Notes: a model not told the origin generated them from the letters alone. DNA of 52,953 nt from Dyella ginsengisoli LA-4 (GCF_000334915.1 NZ_AMSF01000040.1:1-52953), one strand, 5' to 3'; shown: positions 7,718 to 16,848, counted from the first letter of the stretch. Numbers and translations are program-made.

Positions 7718-9036
7718 AGAATCCGATCCCGAGGGTCCGGTCGATCAGCTTCAGGCTCGCGATGGCGACGCTGATGATCAGCCTGCTCGTGTCGGTACTG
7801 GTCTCGGGCGTGCAACTGCTGCTGGTTTATCGACAGCAGGTCTTCAACGCCGAGCAGCAACTGGACGATATCGGGAGCGGTATCGTACCCAGCCTGTCAG
7901 CCAGTCTCTGGCTGGTCGATTCGGATCGTGTCGACCTGCTGCTGGACGGGCTGATCAAATATCCCGGCGTGGTCTATGTCGAGCTGGATTCGGAGGGGCG
8001 GCGAGAGACCCGGGGCAAGCCGATCGCCACGCCGGCGTTGCAACGCACCTACCCACTGTCTTACGAGCAGACGGGTCGCTTCCCGCTTGGAAGGCTCTAC
8101 ATCGCCGTGGACAAGGGCTTCATCATCACGCGCCTGTGGAATGAGTCGCTGCGCGTCGCGCTTTCCACGTTGGCCGGTCTGGGCACCGCCTCGCTGATGC
8201 TGTTGCTGCTGTTTCGGGGTTGGGTCACCCGGCACCTCGAGCACATGGCCAGCTATGCCAGAAACATCGGCATTGACCAGTTGGAAAAGCAGCTGACGCT
8301 GGAGCGACCGCCTCGGCGGTGGCCGGATGAGATCGACCAGATGGCCGCGGCGTTCAACCAGTTGCGCGAACGGATCGTCGAGGACATGGCCAAGCGTGAT
8401 CGCCAGGAGCATGAGCTTCAGGCCTACCGCGACCATCTCGAGTCACTGGTGCGCCTGCGCACCATGACCCTGCAGGAGCAGGCGATCCAGCTGGAGAGCC
8501 AGAAACTGGAGCTGCAGCGGCTGGCGCATACCGACAGCCTTACCGGACTCAGCAACCGCCGTGACTTCCTCGAACACCTGGAGAACGCGATCCGGTGCAG
8601 CCGCGAGGAAGACCCGCCGCTGTGCGTGCTGATGCTGGACATCGACCATTTCAAGGCCATCAACGACGATCACGGCCACGCCGTCGGCGACCGGGCGCTG
8701 GTCGCCCTTGCCGACACCTGCCGACAGCAACTGCGTGACGGCGACAACATTGGCCGGCTTGGCGGAGAGGAGTTCGGCATCGTCCTGCCGCAGACCCGGA
8801 TCGACAGCGCCGAGCCGGTGGCCGACCGTCTGCGCGAGGCGCTCTCGGGCGTGCGCGTTCCAGACGCCAACGGCGGCACCCTGGGCTTCACCGTATCGAT
8901 CGGCCTGGCGCAACGCTCGGGCCCATGGGAGAGCGCTTCGGAACTGCTGCTGCGCGCCGACCGCGCGCTTTACCAGGCCAAACGCGAAGGCCGGAATCGC
9001 GTGATCGTCGCCCCCCTCGCCCATCCTCACGATTGA
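7714..9036 (+). CDS. Membrane diguanylate cyclase with periplasmic sensor domain
   Basis: A 440-residue inner-membrane enzyme that makes cyclic di-GMP from two GTP. Order: a transmembrane helix (residues about 10-35), a short periplasmic sensor region of about 115 residues, a second membrane helix (about 145-170), a HAMP-like linker, a coiled coil ('LEQ/AIQLESQKLELQ'), and a GGDEF domain. The active site reads GGEEF (residues 350-354), and the product-inhibition motif RxxD is present as RDGD (341-344), five residues upstream as expected. The GTG start overlaps the preceding TGA (GTGA) with GGAGG just before it. The overlap with the solute-binding-like gene points to translational coupling and a joint sensor. 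Confidence 0.93.
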   Translation: MKNPIPRVRSISFRLAMATLMISLLVSVLVSGVQLLLVYRQQVFNAEQQLDDIGSGIVPSLSASLWLVDSDRVDLLLDGLIKYPGVVYVELDSEGRRETRGKPIATPALQRTYPLSYEQTGRFPLGRLYIAVDKGFIITRLWNESLRVALSTLAGLGTASLMLLLLFRGWVTRHLEHMASYARNIGIDQLEKQLTLERPPRRWPDEIDQMAAAFNQLRERIVEDMAKRDRQEHELQAYRDHLESLVRLRTMTLQEQAIQLESQKLELQRLAHTDSLTGLSNRRDFLEHLENAIRCSREEDPPLCVLMLDIDHFKAINDDHGHAVGDRALVALADTCRQQLRDGDNIGRLGGEEFGIVLPQTRIDSAEPVADRLREALSGVRVPDANGGTLGFTVSIGLAQRSGPWESASELLLRADRALYQAKREGRNRVIVAPLAHPHD

Positions 9037-9081
9037 TGCGCTGAACCGGCCGCACGGCACCACTGCTCGCTGCGGCACGCC

Positions 9082-10155
9082 TCACCCGTTCGCGGCGAAG
9101 CGCCCGATGGCCTGCGCGGCCCGCTCCACGTCCCACTGGTCGCTGGTCGGCCCGATCTGGACTTCCGCCATCGTCCAGCCGTCCAGCGGCGCGTCGGCGA
9201 ACCCGTCGAACAGCCACCATTCACCGGCGGCGGCCATCTCTCGATGATGCGCGGCAAGGACGTCCGGCCGGCCCGGCAGCCATACCTGGAAGGCGTTGGT
9301 GTGCGGGCGCGCCGGATGCACCCGCACCTGCGGCACGGCCACCAGCGCGGCGGCCAGGGCGCGGGCCCGCTCGACGAATTCGCCCATGCGCGGCGCCAGC
9401 CGGTCCAGTCCGTCGAGCGCGCTGATCGCGTAGGGCCAGGCGGTGACAAGGTTGCCGCCGTAGCGGCTCTTCCACGGCGCCAGCGCGGCGATGAACGCCT
9501 CGCTGCCGGCCACCAGCGCGCCACCCAGTCCACCCAGTCCCTTGTAGTAGGAGACGTAGACGCTATCGGCCAGCGCCGCCAGTTCGGCCTCGGCCACACC
9601 ATAGCCGGCCGCCGCCTCCCACAGGCGCGCGCCGTCGAAGTGCAGCGGGATCGCACGCCCGCGACACCACGCCGAGATCGCGCGCAGCTCGTCCAGCGGC
9701 GGCAGCAGGAAGCCGGCCCGTCGCAACGGCAGCTCCACCACCACCGCCGCCAGCGGTTCGGTCACCGCCTGCAGCGCGTCCAGCGAAAACGGCCGGTGGC
9801 GACCCAGCCGGATCGCGTTCAGGCCTGCCGCCCGCTCCAGTGCGCCGGCCTCGTCCATGTCCATGTGGCCCATGGGATGAATCGCCACGTTGCGGCAGCC
9901 GCGCGCGTCGGCGTAGGCCTGCAGCACGCACAGCTGGGCGGTGACGCCCTTGATGAAAAAGCGCCCGGCCGGCTTGCCCAGCCGTACCGCAGTCACCTGC
10001 TCCAGCGTCGCCACGGCACCGCCGGCGCCATATTCGTCCACCGCATCGCGTGCCGCCGGATGCGCCGCCAGGCGGGTCATCGTCTCGGCCACGGGTGGCG
10101 CGGGCGGGCGGGACAGGAAAAGCCGGCAGGCCTGCTTGAGGGTGTGGTCGGTCAT
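9082..10155 (-). CDS. PLP-dependent threonine aldolase-like / beta-eliminating lyase
   Basis: A 357-residue cytosolic PLP enzyme of fold type I, beta-eliminating lyase/threonine aldolase family, which splits beta-hydroxy amino acids to glycine and an aldehyde or a related substrate. Visible: 'EYGAGGAVATLEQ' N-terminal region, 'PLHFDGARLWEAAAGYG' (the Asp that pairs with the pyridine nitrogen), and the Schiff-base lysine in 'VYVSYYKGLGGLGGAL'. The sequence departs from textbook LtaE in several places (no 'GDDVY' N-terminus), so it is an aldolase-like paralogue rather than proven LtaE. Start at 10155 (MTDHTLKQ) fits the fold. A strand switch leaves it in tandem with the RMND1-like gene upstream. 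Confidence 0.82.
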   Translation of the reverse strand: MTDHTLKQACRLFLSRPPAPPVAETMTRLAAHPAARDAVDEYGAGGAVATLEQVTAVRLGKPAGRFFIKGVTAQLCVLQAYADARGCRNVAIHPMGHMDMDEAGALERAAGLNAIRLGRHRPFSLDALQAVTEPLAAVVVELPLRRAGFLLPPLDELRAISAWCRGRAIPLHFDGARLWEAAAGYGVAEAELAALADSVYVSYYKGLGGLGGALVAGSEAFIAALAPWKSRYGGNLVTAWPYAISALDGLDRLAPRMGEFVERARALAAALVAVPQVRVHPARPHTNAFQVWLPGRPDVLAAHHREMAAAGEWWLFDGFADAPLDGWTMAEVQIGPTSDQWDVERAAQAIGRFAANG

Positions 10156-10241
10156 GGGGCGACAGCTCGATCGGAAACAGCCGTGCATTGTGCCCCGGCA
10201 CAGGCACGAGGACGCGGGCCGTTCGGCATGGCAGGTCCGGA

Positions 10242-11369
10242 CTAGTGCCGCAGCAGCGACAACACGACCTCCAGCACGATCAACAGCACGATGGCGATCT
10301 CCAGCCACTCCGAACGCCGGCTCGAGGCCTCCTCGTACAGCGCGGCGTAGGTGTCGCGGATGATCGCCAGCTTGCGGTCGACCGACGCGCTGAGCGCAGG
10401 CACGCGGAACAGGCCGAGTGCAGCGCTGTAGACGCGCGCCAGGTAGACGTCCTCGGTCACCTGCAGCGCGTTGTCGACCTTTTCGGTGAGCTCGGTCGCC
10501 TCGGCCACGAGCATGTACAGCCCGCGCGCGAGATGCGCGAAGCGCCGCGCCGCCAGCAGCGACCCGGTACCGCGCGCCTCCTGCACGCGGGCGTACATGC
10601 GCGGCAGCTCGTTGTCGAGCAGCGTGTCGTAGTAGCGGAACTCGACCAACTGCGCGTTTGCCACCTCGATCACGTCGGCCACGTCGGAGTCGCCGCGCGG
10701 TTCGTAGACGAAGGCGCGATCCCAGGTGAGCAGCACCAGGTCGTCCGCATAGTAGGAATAGCCGTGCGCCAGCAATTCCCGGCGGGCGCCCTCGGACAGC
10801 GGACGCGACTCGCCCGACAGCAGCGCGGCCAGGTCGACCCGCTCGCGCAGCGTGGCTGCATCCAGCGGCGTGTCGAAGGCCTGCACCACGCCGAGCAGGT
10901 AGTCCTCCTGCAACGAGGCGTCGATGGCCGGCCGGTCCAGCGCCGGAGCGACCGCCTCGACCACGCGCTGGCGCAGCGTGGTCCACAGTGCATCCGGTGC
11001 CGAAGGGCCGACCGCCCGGTCCAGCGCATTGAAGCGGGCGGCGAAGGCCGCCCACGGGGCGTCGGCCACCGCGACATGCACAGCGAAGGCCGCCACGCCG
11101 AAGTCGTACAGCCGCACGCGGACGCGGGCGGTCACCTGGAGGCCATCCAGCTCCAGGCTCAGCGGCTCGAGCGGCAGCTCCAGCGGCGGCACGTCGAACG
11201 CCACCGCCTTGGCCGGTGCCGTGATCAGGCGGCTGCGCCGTCCCTCCGCACCGGCACGGGCCAGCCAGGCCGCCTCGGCCCGGCTCAGGTCGATCGCATA
11301 CGCGATGTCGAACAGCCGCAGCGCCACCAGCTCGCCGGCCCGCACCGTCACGGAAGATTCCTGCGTCAT
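10242..11369 (-). CDS. RMND1/DUF155-like membrane-anchored protein
   Basis: A 375-residue protein with no signal peptide and one C-terminal membrane helix ('WLEIAIVLLIVLEVVLSLL'), so it is probably tail-anchored with most of it in the cytosol. The middle stretch 'HGYSYYADDLVLLTWDRAFVYEP' followed by 'ADVIEVANAQLVEFRYYDTLLD' resembles the RMD1/RMND1 (DUF155) family, whose bacterial function is unknown. Start at ATG 11369 is preferred over an upstream TTG because GGAG sits 8 bases ahead. Family assignment is by pattern resemblance and moderately sure. Confidence 0.7.
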   Translation of the reverse strand: MTQESSVTVRAGELVALRLFDIAYAIDLSRAEAAWLARAGAEGRRSRLITAPAKAVAFDVPPLELPLEPLSLELDGLQVTARVRVRLYDFGVAAFAVHVAVADAPWAAFAARFNALDRAVGPSAPDALWTTLRQRVVEAVAPALDRPAIDASLQEDYLLGVVQAFDTPLDAATLRERVDLAALLSGESRPLSEGARRELLAHGYSYYADDLVLLTWDRAFVYEPRGDSDVADVIEVANAQLVEFRYYDTLLDNELPRMYARVQEARGTGSLLAARRFAHLARGLYMLVAEATELTEKVDNALQVTEDVYLARVYSAALGLFRVPALSASVDRKLAIIRDTYAALYEEASSRRSEWLEIAIVLLIVLEVVLSLLRH

Positions 11370-11465
11370 CACGCCGTCTCCGACCAAGCTTCAGAGCCAA
11401 GTGTAGGTGGACGCTCGCGAAAGCCGCCTGACCGTCGTCAGCCCGGACCGATCCCCGGGTGGCCC

Positions 11466-11502
11466 TTGCTGCCGCGGCACGACAATGTATACATTGTATA
11501 CA
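11466..11502 (+). promoter_or_regulatory. TetR promoter and 17-base operator overlapping the start codon
   Basis: TGTATAC (11486-11492) and GTATACA (11496-11502) form a perfect dyad around ATT, and the last base is the A of the tetR ATG. A promoter fits it: TTGCTG (11466-11471), 16 bases, then TATACA (11488-11493). Transcription would then begin within a few bases of the ATG and no ribosome-binding sequence precedes it, so the mRNA is probably leaderless and the repressor would sit right on the -10 box. Confidence 0.7.
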
Positions 11503-12083
11503 TGACCCGCCGAAATACCGCCCAGGCCATCCTCCTGGCCGCCCACGAACTGTTCGACCGGGAGGGCCCGACGGCCGTCACCATGCGCCGCGTGGCCGAA
11601 GCGGTCGGCATCACGCCCATGGCCCTGTACCGGCATTTCCCGAATCGCGACGCCCTGCTCAAGCGGATCTCCGACGACAGCTTCCAGACGGCGGCAAGCA
11701 CCTGGCGCAGCCATCGCCGCCGCCGCGACCCGGTCGCCAGGCTGCTGGCAACCCAGGAGGACTACCTCGACTACGCGCTGCAGCACCCGCATCTGTTCGA
11801 CCACGCGTTCTCGGTGCAGCGCGACGATGCACGACGCTTTCCCGAAGACTTCCGTGCCCGTCGCTCGCCGACCCTCAACGTGGTGGCGGACCTGCTGGCC
11901 GAAGGCATGCGCGACGGCGTGTGGCGCGATGACGATCCCTGGGACGTGGCGATGACGCTGTGGGCGCATGCGCACGGCCTGATCGCGCTGTACCGGGCGG
12001 GCCGCTTCAGCTACGACGCGACCCGGTTCCGCACCTTCTACCTCGCATCGATCCGGAGACTGCTCGATGGCCTCAAGGCCTGA
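11502..12083 (+). CDS. TetR-family transcriptional regulator
   Basis: A 193-residue dimeric repressor. The N-terminal helix-turn-helix is clear: 'TAQAILLAAHELFDREGPTAVTMRRVAEAVGITPMALYRHFPNRDALL' is the standard TetR signature, covering residues about 4-52. The rest is an all-helical ligand-binding domain with no recognisable ligand class. The start coincides with the right edge of a 17-base dyad, which strongly suggests self-repression. It overlaps the Lnt-like gene by 17 bases, so it probably governs that gene as well. Confidence 0.93.
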   Translation: MTRRNTAQAILLAAHELFDREGPTAVTMRRVAEAVGITPMALYRHFPNRDALLKRISDDSFQTAASTWRSHRRRRDPVARLLATQEDYLDYALQHPHLFDHAFSVQRDDARRFPEDFRARRSPTLNVVADLLAEGMRDGVWRDDDPWDVAMTLWAHAHGLIALYRAGRFSYDATRFRTFYLASIRRLLDGLKA

Positions 12084-13488
12084 TTCCCGCAAAGCCGCCA
12101 CGATCGTCATCGCCACCGCGACAGCGGCCCTGCTGTGGTGGTTCGGCAGTGGCCTGCACCCGCTGTGGTGGCTGACCTGGCTGGCGCCCCTGCCGCTGCT
12201 CTGGCTCGCACCGCGCACCGGGCGCTGGCGTGCCGCCCTGGCGGCGCTGGTCGCGTTTGCCGTCGGCGGACTCAACCAGTGGCGCTATCTGCATGGCTAC
12301 ATCGGCCTGCCGTTGCCGGTGGTGGTCTACGTCATCGTGCTGCCGGGGCTGCTGTTCGCCCTCGTGCTTCTGCTGCACCGGCGACTGCTGCTGCGCGGCC
12401 TGCCGCTGGCCGCCGCGCTCGCCGTGCCGGTTGCCTGGACGGCGGTGGAATACCTCAACAGCCTGCTGTCGCCGCACGGCACGTTCGGCGCGATCGGCTA
12501 TGCCCAGATGAACGCGCTGCCGGTGATCCAGGTAGCGGCGCTGGCGGGCGTGTGGGGCATCGGCTTCCTCGTGCTGCTGCTGCCGGCCACGCTGGCGGTG
12601 CTGGCTTCGGATGTCCCGCGCCGCGGGCGCCTGCAGGCGGCGATGCTGTGCGCCGCCATCCTGCTGCCCGCGCTCGGTTACGGCGCGTACCGGCTGCAGG
12701 CGCCGGCCAACGCATCCTTGCGGATCGGACTGGCCTCGCTGGAGACACCGATCCGGCCACCGCTGGACAGCCCCCAGGGGCAGGACCTGCTCGCCCGCTA
12801 CCAGGCCGTGATCGCCCGACTGGCCGGACAAGGCGCACGGACGATCGTGATCCCGGAGACTTCGTTCGCCACCGCCGACGCCGGCATCCCGGCATTCGCG
12901 CAACTGGCCCGGCAGTATCGGCTTCAGCTCGACGTGGGCGTGGAATACCAGGGCGAGGCCGGCGGCGAGCGCAACATGGCCATGGTGTTCCAGCCGGACA
13001 ATGCCTCCCCGGCCACCTACAGCAAGCACCACCTGATTCCCGGCTTCGAAGCCCGCTATCGCCCGGGCAGCACCTATCGGATGCTCGATGGTTCGCCGCG
13101 CATCGGTCTGGCGATCTGCAAGGACATGGATTTCCATGACATCGGCCAGGCCTATGCCGCGCGTGGTGCGCAACTGCTGCTGGTGCCGGCATGGGACTTC
13201 AGCGTCGACGGCTGGTTGCACGGGCGCATGGCGATCCTGCGCGGCGTGGAGGGCGGCTTCGCGGTGGCCCGTGCCGCCCGTTCGGGCCGGCTCACGCTCA
13301 GCGACGATCGCGGCCGCGTCGTCGCCGAGGCATCCAGCGAGCATCACGACGCCGAACTGGTCGGCGACCTGCCCCTGCGCCATACGCGCACCCCCTATAG
13401 CCGCTGCGGCGACCTGTTCGCCTGGCTGAACCTGGCGGGCCTGCTCGCGCTGCTCTGGCGGGCGCTGCGGCCTGTCCGCGGCGCCTGA
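12067..13488 (+). CDS. Apolipoprotein N-acyltransferase-like membrane protein (Lnt-like)
   Basis: A 473-residue inner-membrane protein with about six N-terminal membrane helices (to residue about 215) followed by a periplasmic nitrilase-fold domain. The nitrilase catalytic triad is intact: Glu264 in IPETSF, Lys320 in YSKHHLIPG, Cys351 in AICKDMDF. Lnt adds the third acyl chain to bacterial lipoproteins; this copy is coupled to a TetR regulator and diverges in its N-terminal part, so it is more likely a regulated paralogue or a related acyltransferase than the essential housekeeping Lnt. A final helix (LNLAGLLALLWRALR) ends the protein. Start overlaps the end of tetR by 17 bases. Confidence 0.82.
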   Translation: MASRPDSRKAATIVIATATAALLWWFGSGLHPLWWLTWLAPLPLLWLAPRTGRWRAALAALVAFAVGGLNQWRYLHGYIGLPLPVVVYVIVLPGLLFALVLLLHRRLLLRGLPLAAALAVPVAWTAVEYLNSLLSPHGTFGAIGYAQMNALPVIQVAALAGVWGIGFLVLLLPATLAVLASDVPRRGRLQAAMLCAAILLPALGYGAYRLQAPANASLRIGLASLETPIRPPLDSPQGQDLLARYQAVIARLAGQGARTIVIPETSFATADAGIPAFAQLARQYRLQLDVGVEYQGEAGGERNMAMVFQPDNASPATYSKHHLIPGFEARYRPGSTYRMLDGSPRIGLAICKDMDFHDIGQAYAARGAQLLLVPAWDFSVDGWLHGRMAILRGVEGGFAVARAARSGRLTLSDDRGRVVAEASSEHHDAELVGDLPLRHTRTPYSRCGDLFAWLNLAGLLALLWRALRPVRGA

Positions 13489-13489
13489 G

Positions 13490-14080
13490 TCACCGTGGCC
13501 GGGGCGGATCGGGCAGCAGGCCGATCCTTGACCCGCCGGCCGGCGCCACGGTCGGCACGATATCGTCCGCGGTAAACGGTTCGCCGTCCGGCCCCAGCCC
13601 GCGCAGGTAGTAGTGCCCGTCGCCGACGCGGCGGTAGAAGAACGCACGCGGCGACACGGTCGAGGGATCCATGATCATCACCGGATTCAGCCCGCCGCCC
13701 TCACCCCGCAAGGCATCCAGGCCTTCCGGATAGCGGCCATGCTGCAGCCGGTAGAACTCGATCCGGGGCACCAGGTCGTTCAGCTGCTCCTGCGCCAACC
13801 GCGCGCGCAGATGATCGTAGACCCCGCCGCGCTGCACGAAACCGAAATAGAACAGTCCGCCATACAGCAACACGCTGAACGCGATCCCCGCCGCGCCGGT
13901 CCACGCCACCCGGCGTCCGCCCGGACGGCGGGTGGCCAGCCCGACCACGATGGCCGCAAGGCCCATCGGCACGCCCAGCAAGGGGATGAACGAGGCGCCG
14001 GCCAGCACGTACCAACCTCCGGCCAGTGGTGCCGATGGCCGTGATGGCAGCGGCGGTGGCGTCCCGTGATCAGGAGGCAT
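13490..14080 (-). CDS. Membrane protein with GspG-like C-terminal domain
   Basis: A 196-residue protein with a proline-rich N-terminus, two membrane helices (about residues 25-50 and 60-85: GWYVLAGASFIPLLGVPMGLA and VAWTGAAGIAFSVLLYGG), and a C-terminal domain ('ARLAQEQLNDLVPRIEFYRLQHG', 'RYPEGLDALRGEGG', 'YYLRGLGPDGEPFTADDI') like the calcium-binding tail of the type II secretion pseudopilin GspG. It lacks the pilin N-terminal helix and prepilin site, so it is not a pseudopilin. The start at 14080 is preferred because CCGGAG lies 6 bases ahead; a GTG at 14125 directly abuts the upstream stop. Follows the DUF3857 gene in the same direction. Confidence 0.75.
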   Translation of the reverse strand: MPPDHGTPPPLPSRPSAPLAGGWYVLAGASFIPLLGVPMGLAAIVVGLATRRPGGRRVAWTGAAGIAFSVLLYGGLFYFGFVQRGGVYDHLRARLAQEQLNDLVPRIEFYRLQHGRYPEGLDALRGEGGGLNPVMIMDPSTVSPRAFFYRRVGDGHYYLRGLGPDGEPFTADDIVPTVAPAGGSRIGLLPDPPRPR

Positions 14081-14125
14081 GGGCGACTCCGGCAGAGGTC
14101 TGTCTCGCGAGCGGGTCGGAGCCAC

Positions 14126-16771
14126 TCACCCTGCCGCCGCCGGGTCGGCCATCACCGGCAGCTCGGGAGGTTCCACCGTACGGTGGCGAACGACGAAGGT
14201 TGCCTTCACGCGCCGCGAGCGGACCAGGTAGGCACTCCACAAACCCACGCCGATCACCGCGCGCACGATCGTGGTGATGTCCTTCCCGGTCGCCCGCAGC
14301 GTCGGCATCTGGGCGGACAGCGCCAGGTCCACGCACTGCAGCAGGACACCCGACATCAGCACCAGCATGGCGACCCGGGGGAAGCTGCTTCGCCGCTTCA
14401 GGAACAGCGCCAGTACCAGCAGCGTGAACACCCATCCACCGAGATTGCCCGCCAGTTCGAACAGCAGCAGCGGCGCCCACAGCGCGTTGTACGTGGGAGC
14501 GCCGAAGGTGGTCAGCGCCGTCCAGCGCTCGATCGCCAGCGCGCCGCCCATATGCCACAACGCCGCGGTGGCCATCACCAGGCGGAACCCGAGTACCAGC
14601 CCCAGCACCACCAGCCAGCCGGCAAAGCCGGCCAGGCGATGCTCGCTCGCCGGTGCCGGTTCGGGGTCGTAGCGATACACCCGCGCCGCCAGCCAGGCCC
14701 AGCCGGCAACCATGCCGACGGCCAGCAGGGCCATCAGCCAGTTCATGTGGTCGATCCACGAGCCGCGCGCAGCGCCGGGCTGGAGCGCCGGATTCCACCA
14801 GAAGCGGAACGCCAGCACCTTGCGCGCACGCGCCAGGTCATCGAGGTAACGCGGCATCTGCGCGGCCGGCACCTCGTCCGTCAGCGACTGGAAGTGATCG
14901 GTGATCAGCAGCCGCAGCCCGTCGCGGCGGATCGAGCGCTCGAAGCGGAACGCCGGGTCGTCAACCCGGGTGGTCATGGTCTTCACCGGCCACGCATTGG
15001 GCAGCAGCACCTCGGTCTGCTGGCTGAGGTCCAGCGGATAGGAGACCTGCAGGGGAGCCGTGCGGATCGGCGTGTCGGGCGCGTTCATCGCCCGTGCGAG
15101 CTCGGGAAAATGCAGCAGGGCCACGCGTCCCCTGCCGTCATCGGCCGGTGCGGACATCGCGTGGATCACGTAGTGCTCGTCGAGGGTCACGCGGTTGGCC
15201 GTGGGGTCGTCGCGCAACGCCAACGCCCCCGCCTCCCCGATGTGCGGGTAGTAGCCGGCGTAGAAGTTCAGGAAATTCTTCTGCAGCTCGGCCCGACTGT
15301 TGCTCGCGAAGGCGTTGCGCAAGGCCTCGCCGACCTCACCGCTGGCCACCGTCTGCATGGTGAAGGGCACCGGCGCGTCGAAGCCGTGGCTGGCGTCGTA
15401 GGTGGCATGCAGCTCGCGCCGGGAGGCGTCCGGCGCCGCCCGCTTCATCGCGGTGAGCGCCCGCCCGCCGGGGGCGACCACCAGGGCCAGGTCGAAGTGA
15501 TCCTGCGACAGGTGGGCCAGGTCGGCCATCTGGGTGTTGCGGGTCGGATCGATCCACCAGTCCCTGCCGTCGACGCGTGCCAGCACCAGCACGTGGTCGA
15601 ACACGCCGGGACTGGGCAACTGCTCCGCCACGCTCCGCCGCAGGTCGGTGTTGACCAGGGCGGGCCAGGCATCGATGCCCAGGTGACGCAGCAGCGTCAC
15701 GGTCAGCAGGGTCTTGTCCTTGCAGTCGCCGAAACGGCGCGCGTACACCTGCGCCGGCGGATTGGGCGCGTGCGAGTTCGGACCGATCTCCACGCCGAGG
15801 TAGCGCACCTCGCCCTGCACCAGCCGCAAGGCGGCGAGCATGCGCCCGGCCGGCGTCGACTCGGTGCGGGCGATGCGATCGACCTGCGCCTGCAGCGCGG
15901 CGTCGAGCGTATCCGGCGTGCGATACAAAGGCAGCGCCCAGTCCACCACCTGTCCCCAGTCGTCGAACTGGCTCCATGACACCTGGGCGAACGGGGAATA
16001 CCACGCCGGTGCGCCGGCCTCGACGGTCAGCACCGGCGGATCGAGCGCGTCCCAGGTGTAGTCGCGCAGGCCATCGCGCACCGTCACGCGCGGCTTCATC
16101 GCGGTGTGCCGGCTCGCCAGTTTCAGCGATGCACCGACCGGCACCAGCAGGCGCGCGTGGACGCGGGCCACGGGCAGGCCGAACTGCAGTTCGTAGGTGC
16201 CGAAGTCGCGCCCGCCGAACACGGGATTGCGACCGCTCATGACGTAGGAGTAGTCGACCACGTCGCCGGGACGGACGTCGTCGAGAAAGATCGCCAGCGT
16301 GCGCGTACCGTCGTAGATGCGCTCCTCCAGCCCCGCCTCGCGCTGGATCACCCGCATCTTCGCCGTATGCAGCTGGGAGATCGCCCGGCCATGGCGGATC
16401 ACCTCCAGCGAATGCAGCACCAGCTTCTGGTACGACGGATCGAACGGGATCTGGATGTTGGCGATCGCCTCCACCCCGTGCGCATCGAGCGCCTCGCTGA
16501 CCACCCGGTGATAGCGCTCACGATCCTGCCGGTCGGCCAGGATCTGCGTATCGGTGAGCAGGAAGGCCACGCCATCGCTGCCCTGCCCCAACTTCGCCGC
16601 ATCGGCCTTGCCCGGAGCGACCGGCACCACCCATCCGGGCAGCGGGCCGATCGTGTAGTCCGCGGCGCGGCCGATCATCGGCAGGCAGGCCGCCAGCACC
16701 AGCAACCACCGCGCGAGCTTGTGGCCCGCTGCGCCTGCGCCCCGTCCGGAGCGCACGTCTTCCCTATTCAA
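14126..16771 (-). CDS. DUF3857/transglutaminase-domain exported membrane protein
   Basis: An 881-residue envelope protein. A signal peptide (LLVLAACLPMIGRA) is followed by a DUF3857 domain ('DILADRQDRERYHRVVSEA', residues about 70-310), then a transglutaminase-like papain-fold domain with the catalytic cysteine in GDCKDKT (Cys350), and a C-terminal multi-helix part like DUF2569 from about residue 690 ('GFAGWLVVLGLVLGFRLVM'). Such proteins face the periplasm; their substrate is unknown. The TTG start is preferred because AGGAG lies 7 bases ahead; a GTG at 16756 is an alternative. The stop is directly followed by the possible GTG start of the GspG-like gene, so the two are likely one operon. 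Confidence 0.88.
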   Translation of the reverse strand: MNREDVRSGRGAGAAGHKLARWLLVLAACLPMIGRAADYTIGPLPGWVVPVAPGKADAAKLGQGSDGVAFLLTDTQILADRQDRERYHRVVSEALDAHGVEAIANIQIPFDPSYQKLVLHSLEVIRHGRAISQLHTAKMRVIQREAGLEERIYDGTRTLAIFLDDVRPGDVVDYSYVMSGRNPVFGGRDFGTYELQFGLPVARVHARLLVPVGASLKLASRHTAMKPRVTVRDGLRDYTWDALDPPVLTVEAGAPAWYSPFAQVSWSQFDDWGQVVDWALPLYRTPDTLDAALQAQVDRIARTESTPAGRMLAALRLVQGEVRYLGVEIGPNSHAPNPPAQVYARRFGDCKDKTLLTVTLLRHLGIDAWPALVNTDLRRSVAEQLPSPGVFDHVLVLARVDGRDWWIDPTRNTQMADLAHLSQDHFDLALVVAPGGRALTAMKRAAPDASRRELHATYDASHGFDAPVPFTMQTVASGEVGEALRNAFASNSRAELQKNFLNFYAGYYPHIGEAGALALRDDPTANRVTLDEHYVIHAMSAPADDGRGRVALLHFPELARAMNAPDTPIRTAPLQVSYPLDLSQQTEVLLPNAWPVKTMTTRVDDPAFRFERSIRRDGLRLLITDHFQSLTDEVPAAQMPRYLDDLARARKVLAFRFWWNPALQPGAARGSWIDHMNWLMALLAVGMVAGWAWLAARVYRYDPEPAPASEHRLAGFAGWLVVLGLVLGFRLVMATAALWHMGGALAIERWTALTTFGAPTYNALWAPLLLFELAGNLGGWVFTLLVLALFLKRRSSFPRVAMLVLMSGVLLQCVDLALSAQMPTLRATGKDITTIVRAVIGVGLWSAYLVRSRRVKATFVVRHRTVEPPELPVMADPAAAG

Positions 16772-16848
16772 TGCCCTGCTCCTGGTCCCCCAACCGTCCG
16801 GCCGATGCTACCCGGATTCGCACCGGCCGGAACGCCCCCGCGGCACCG

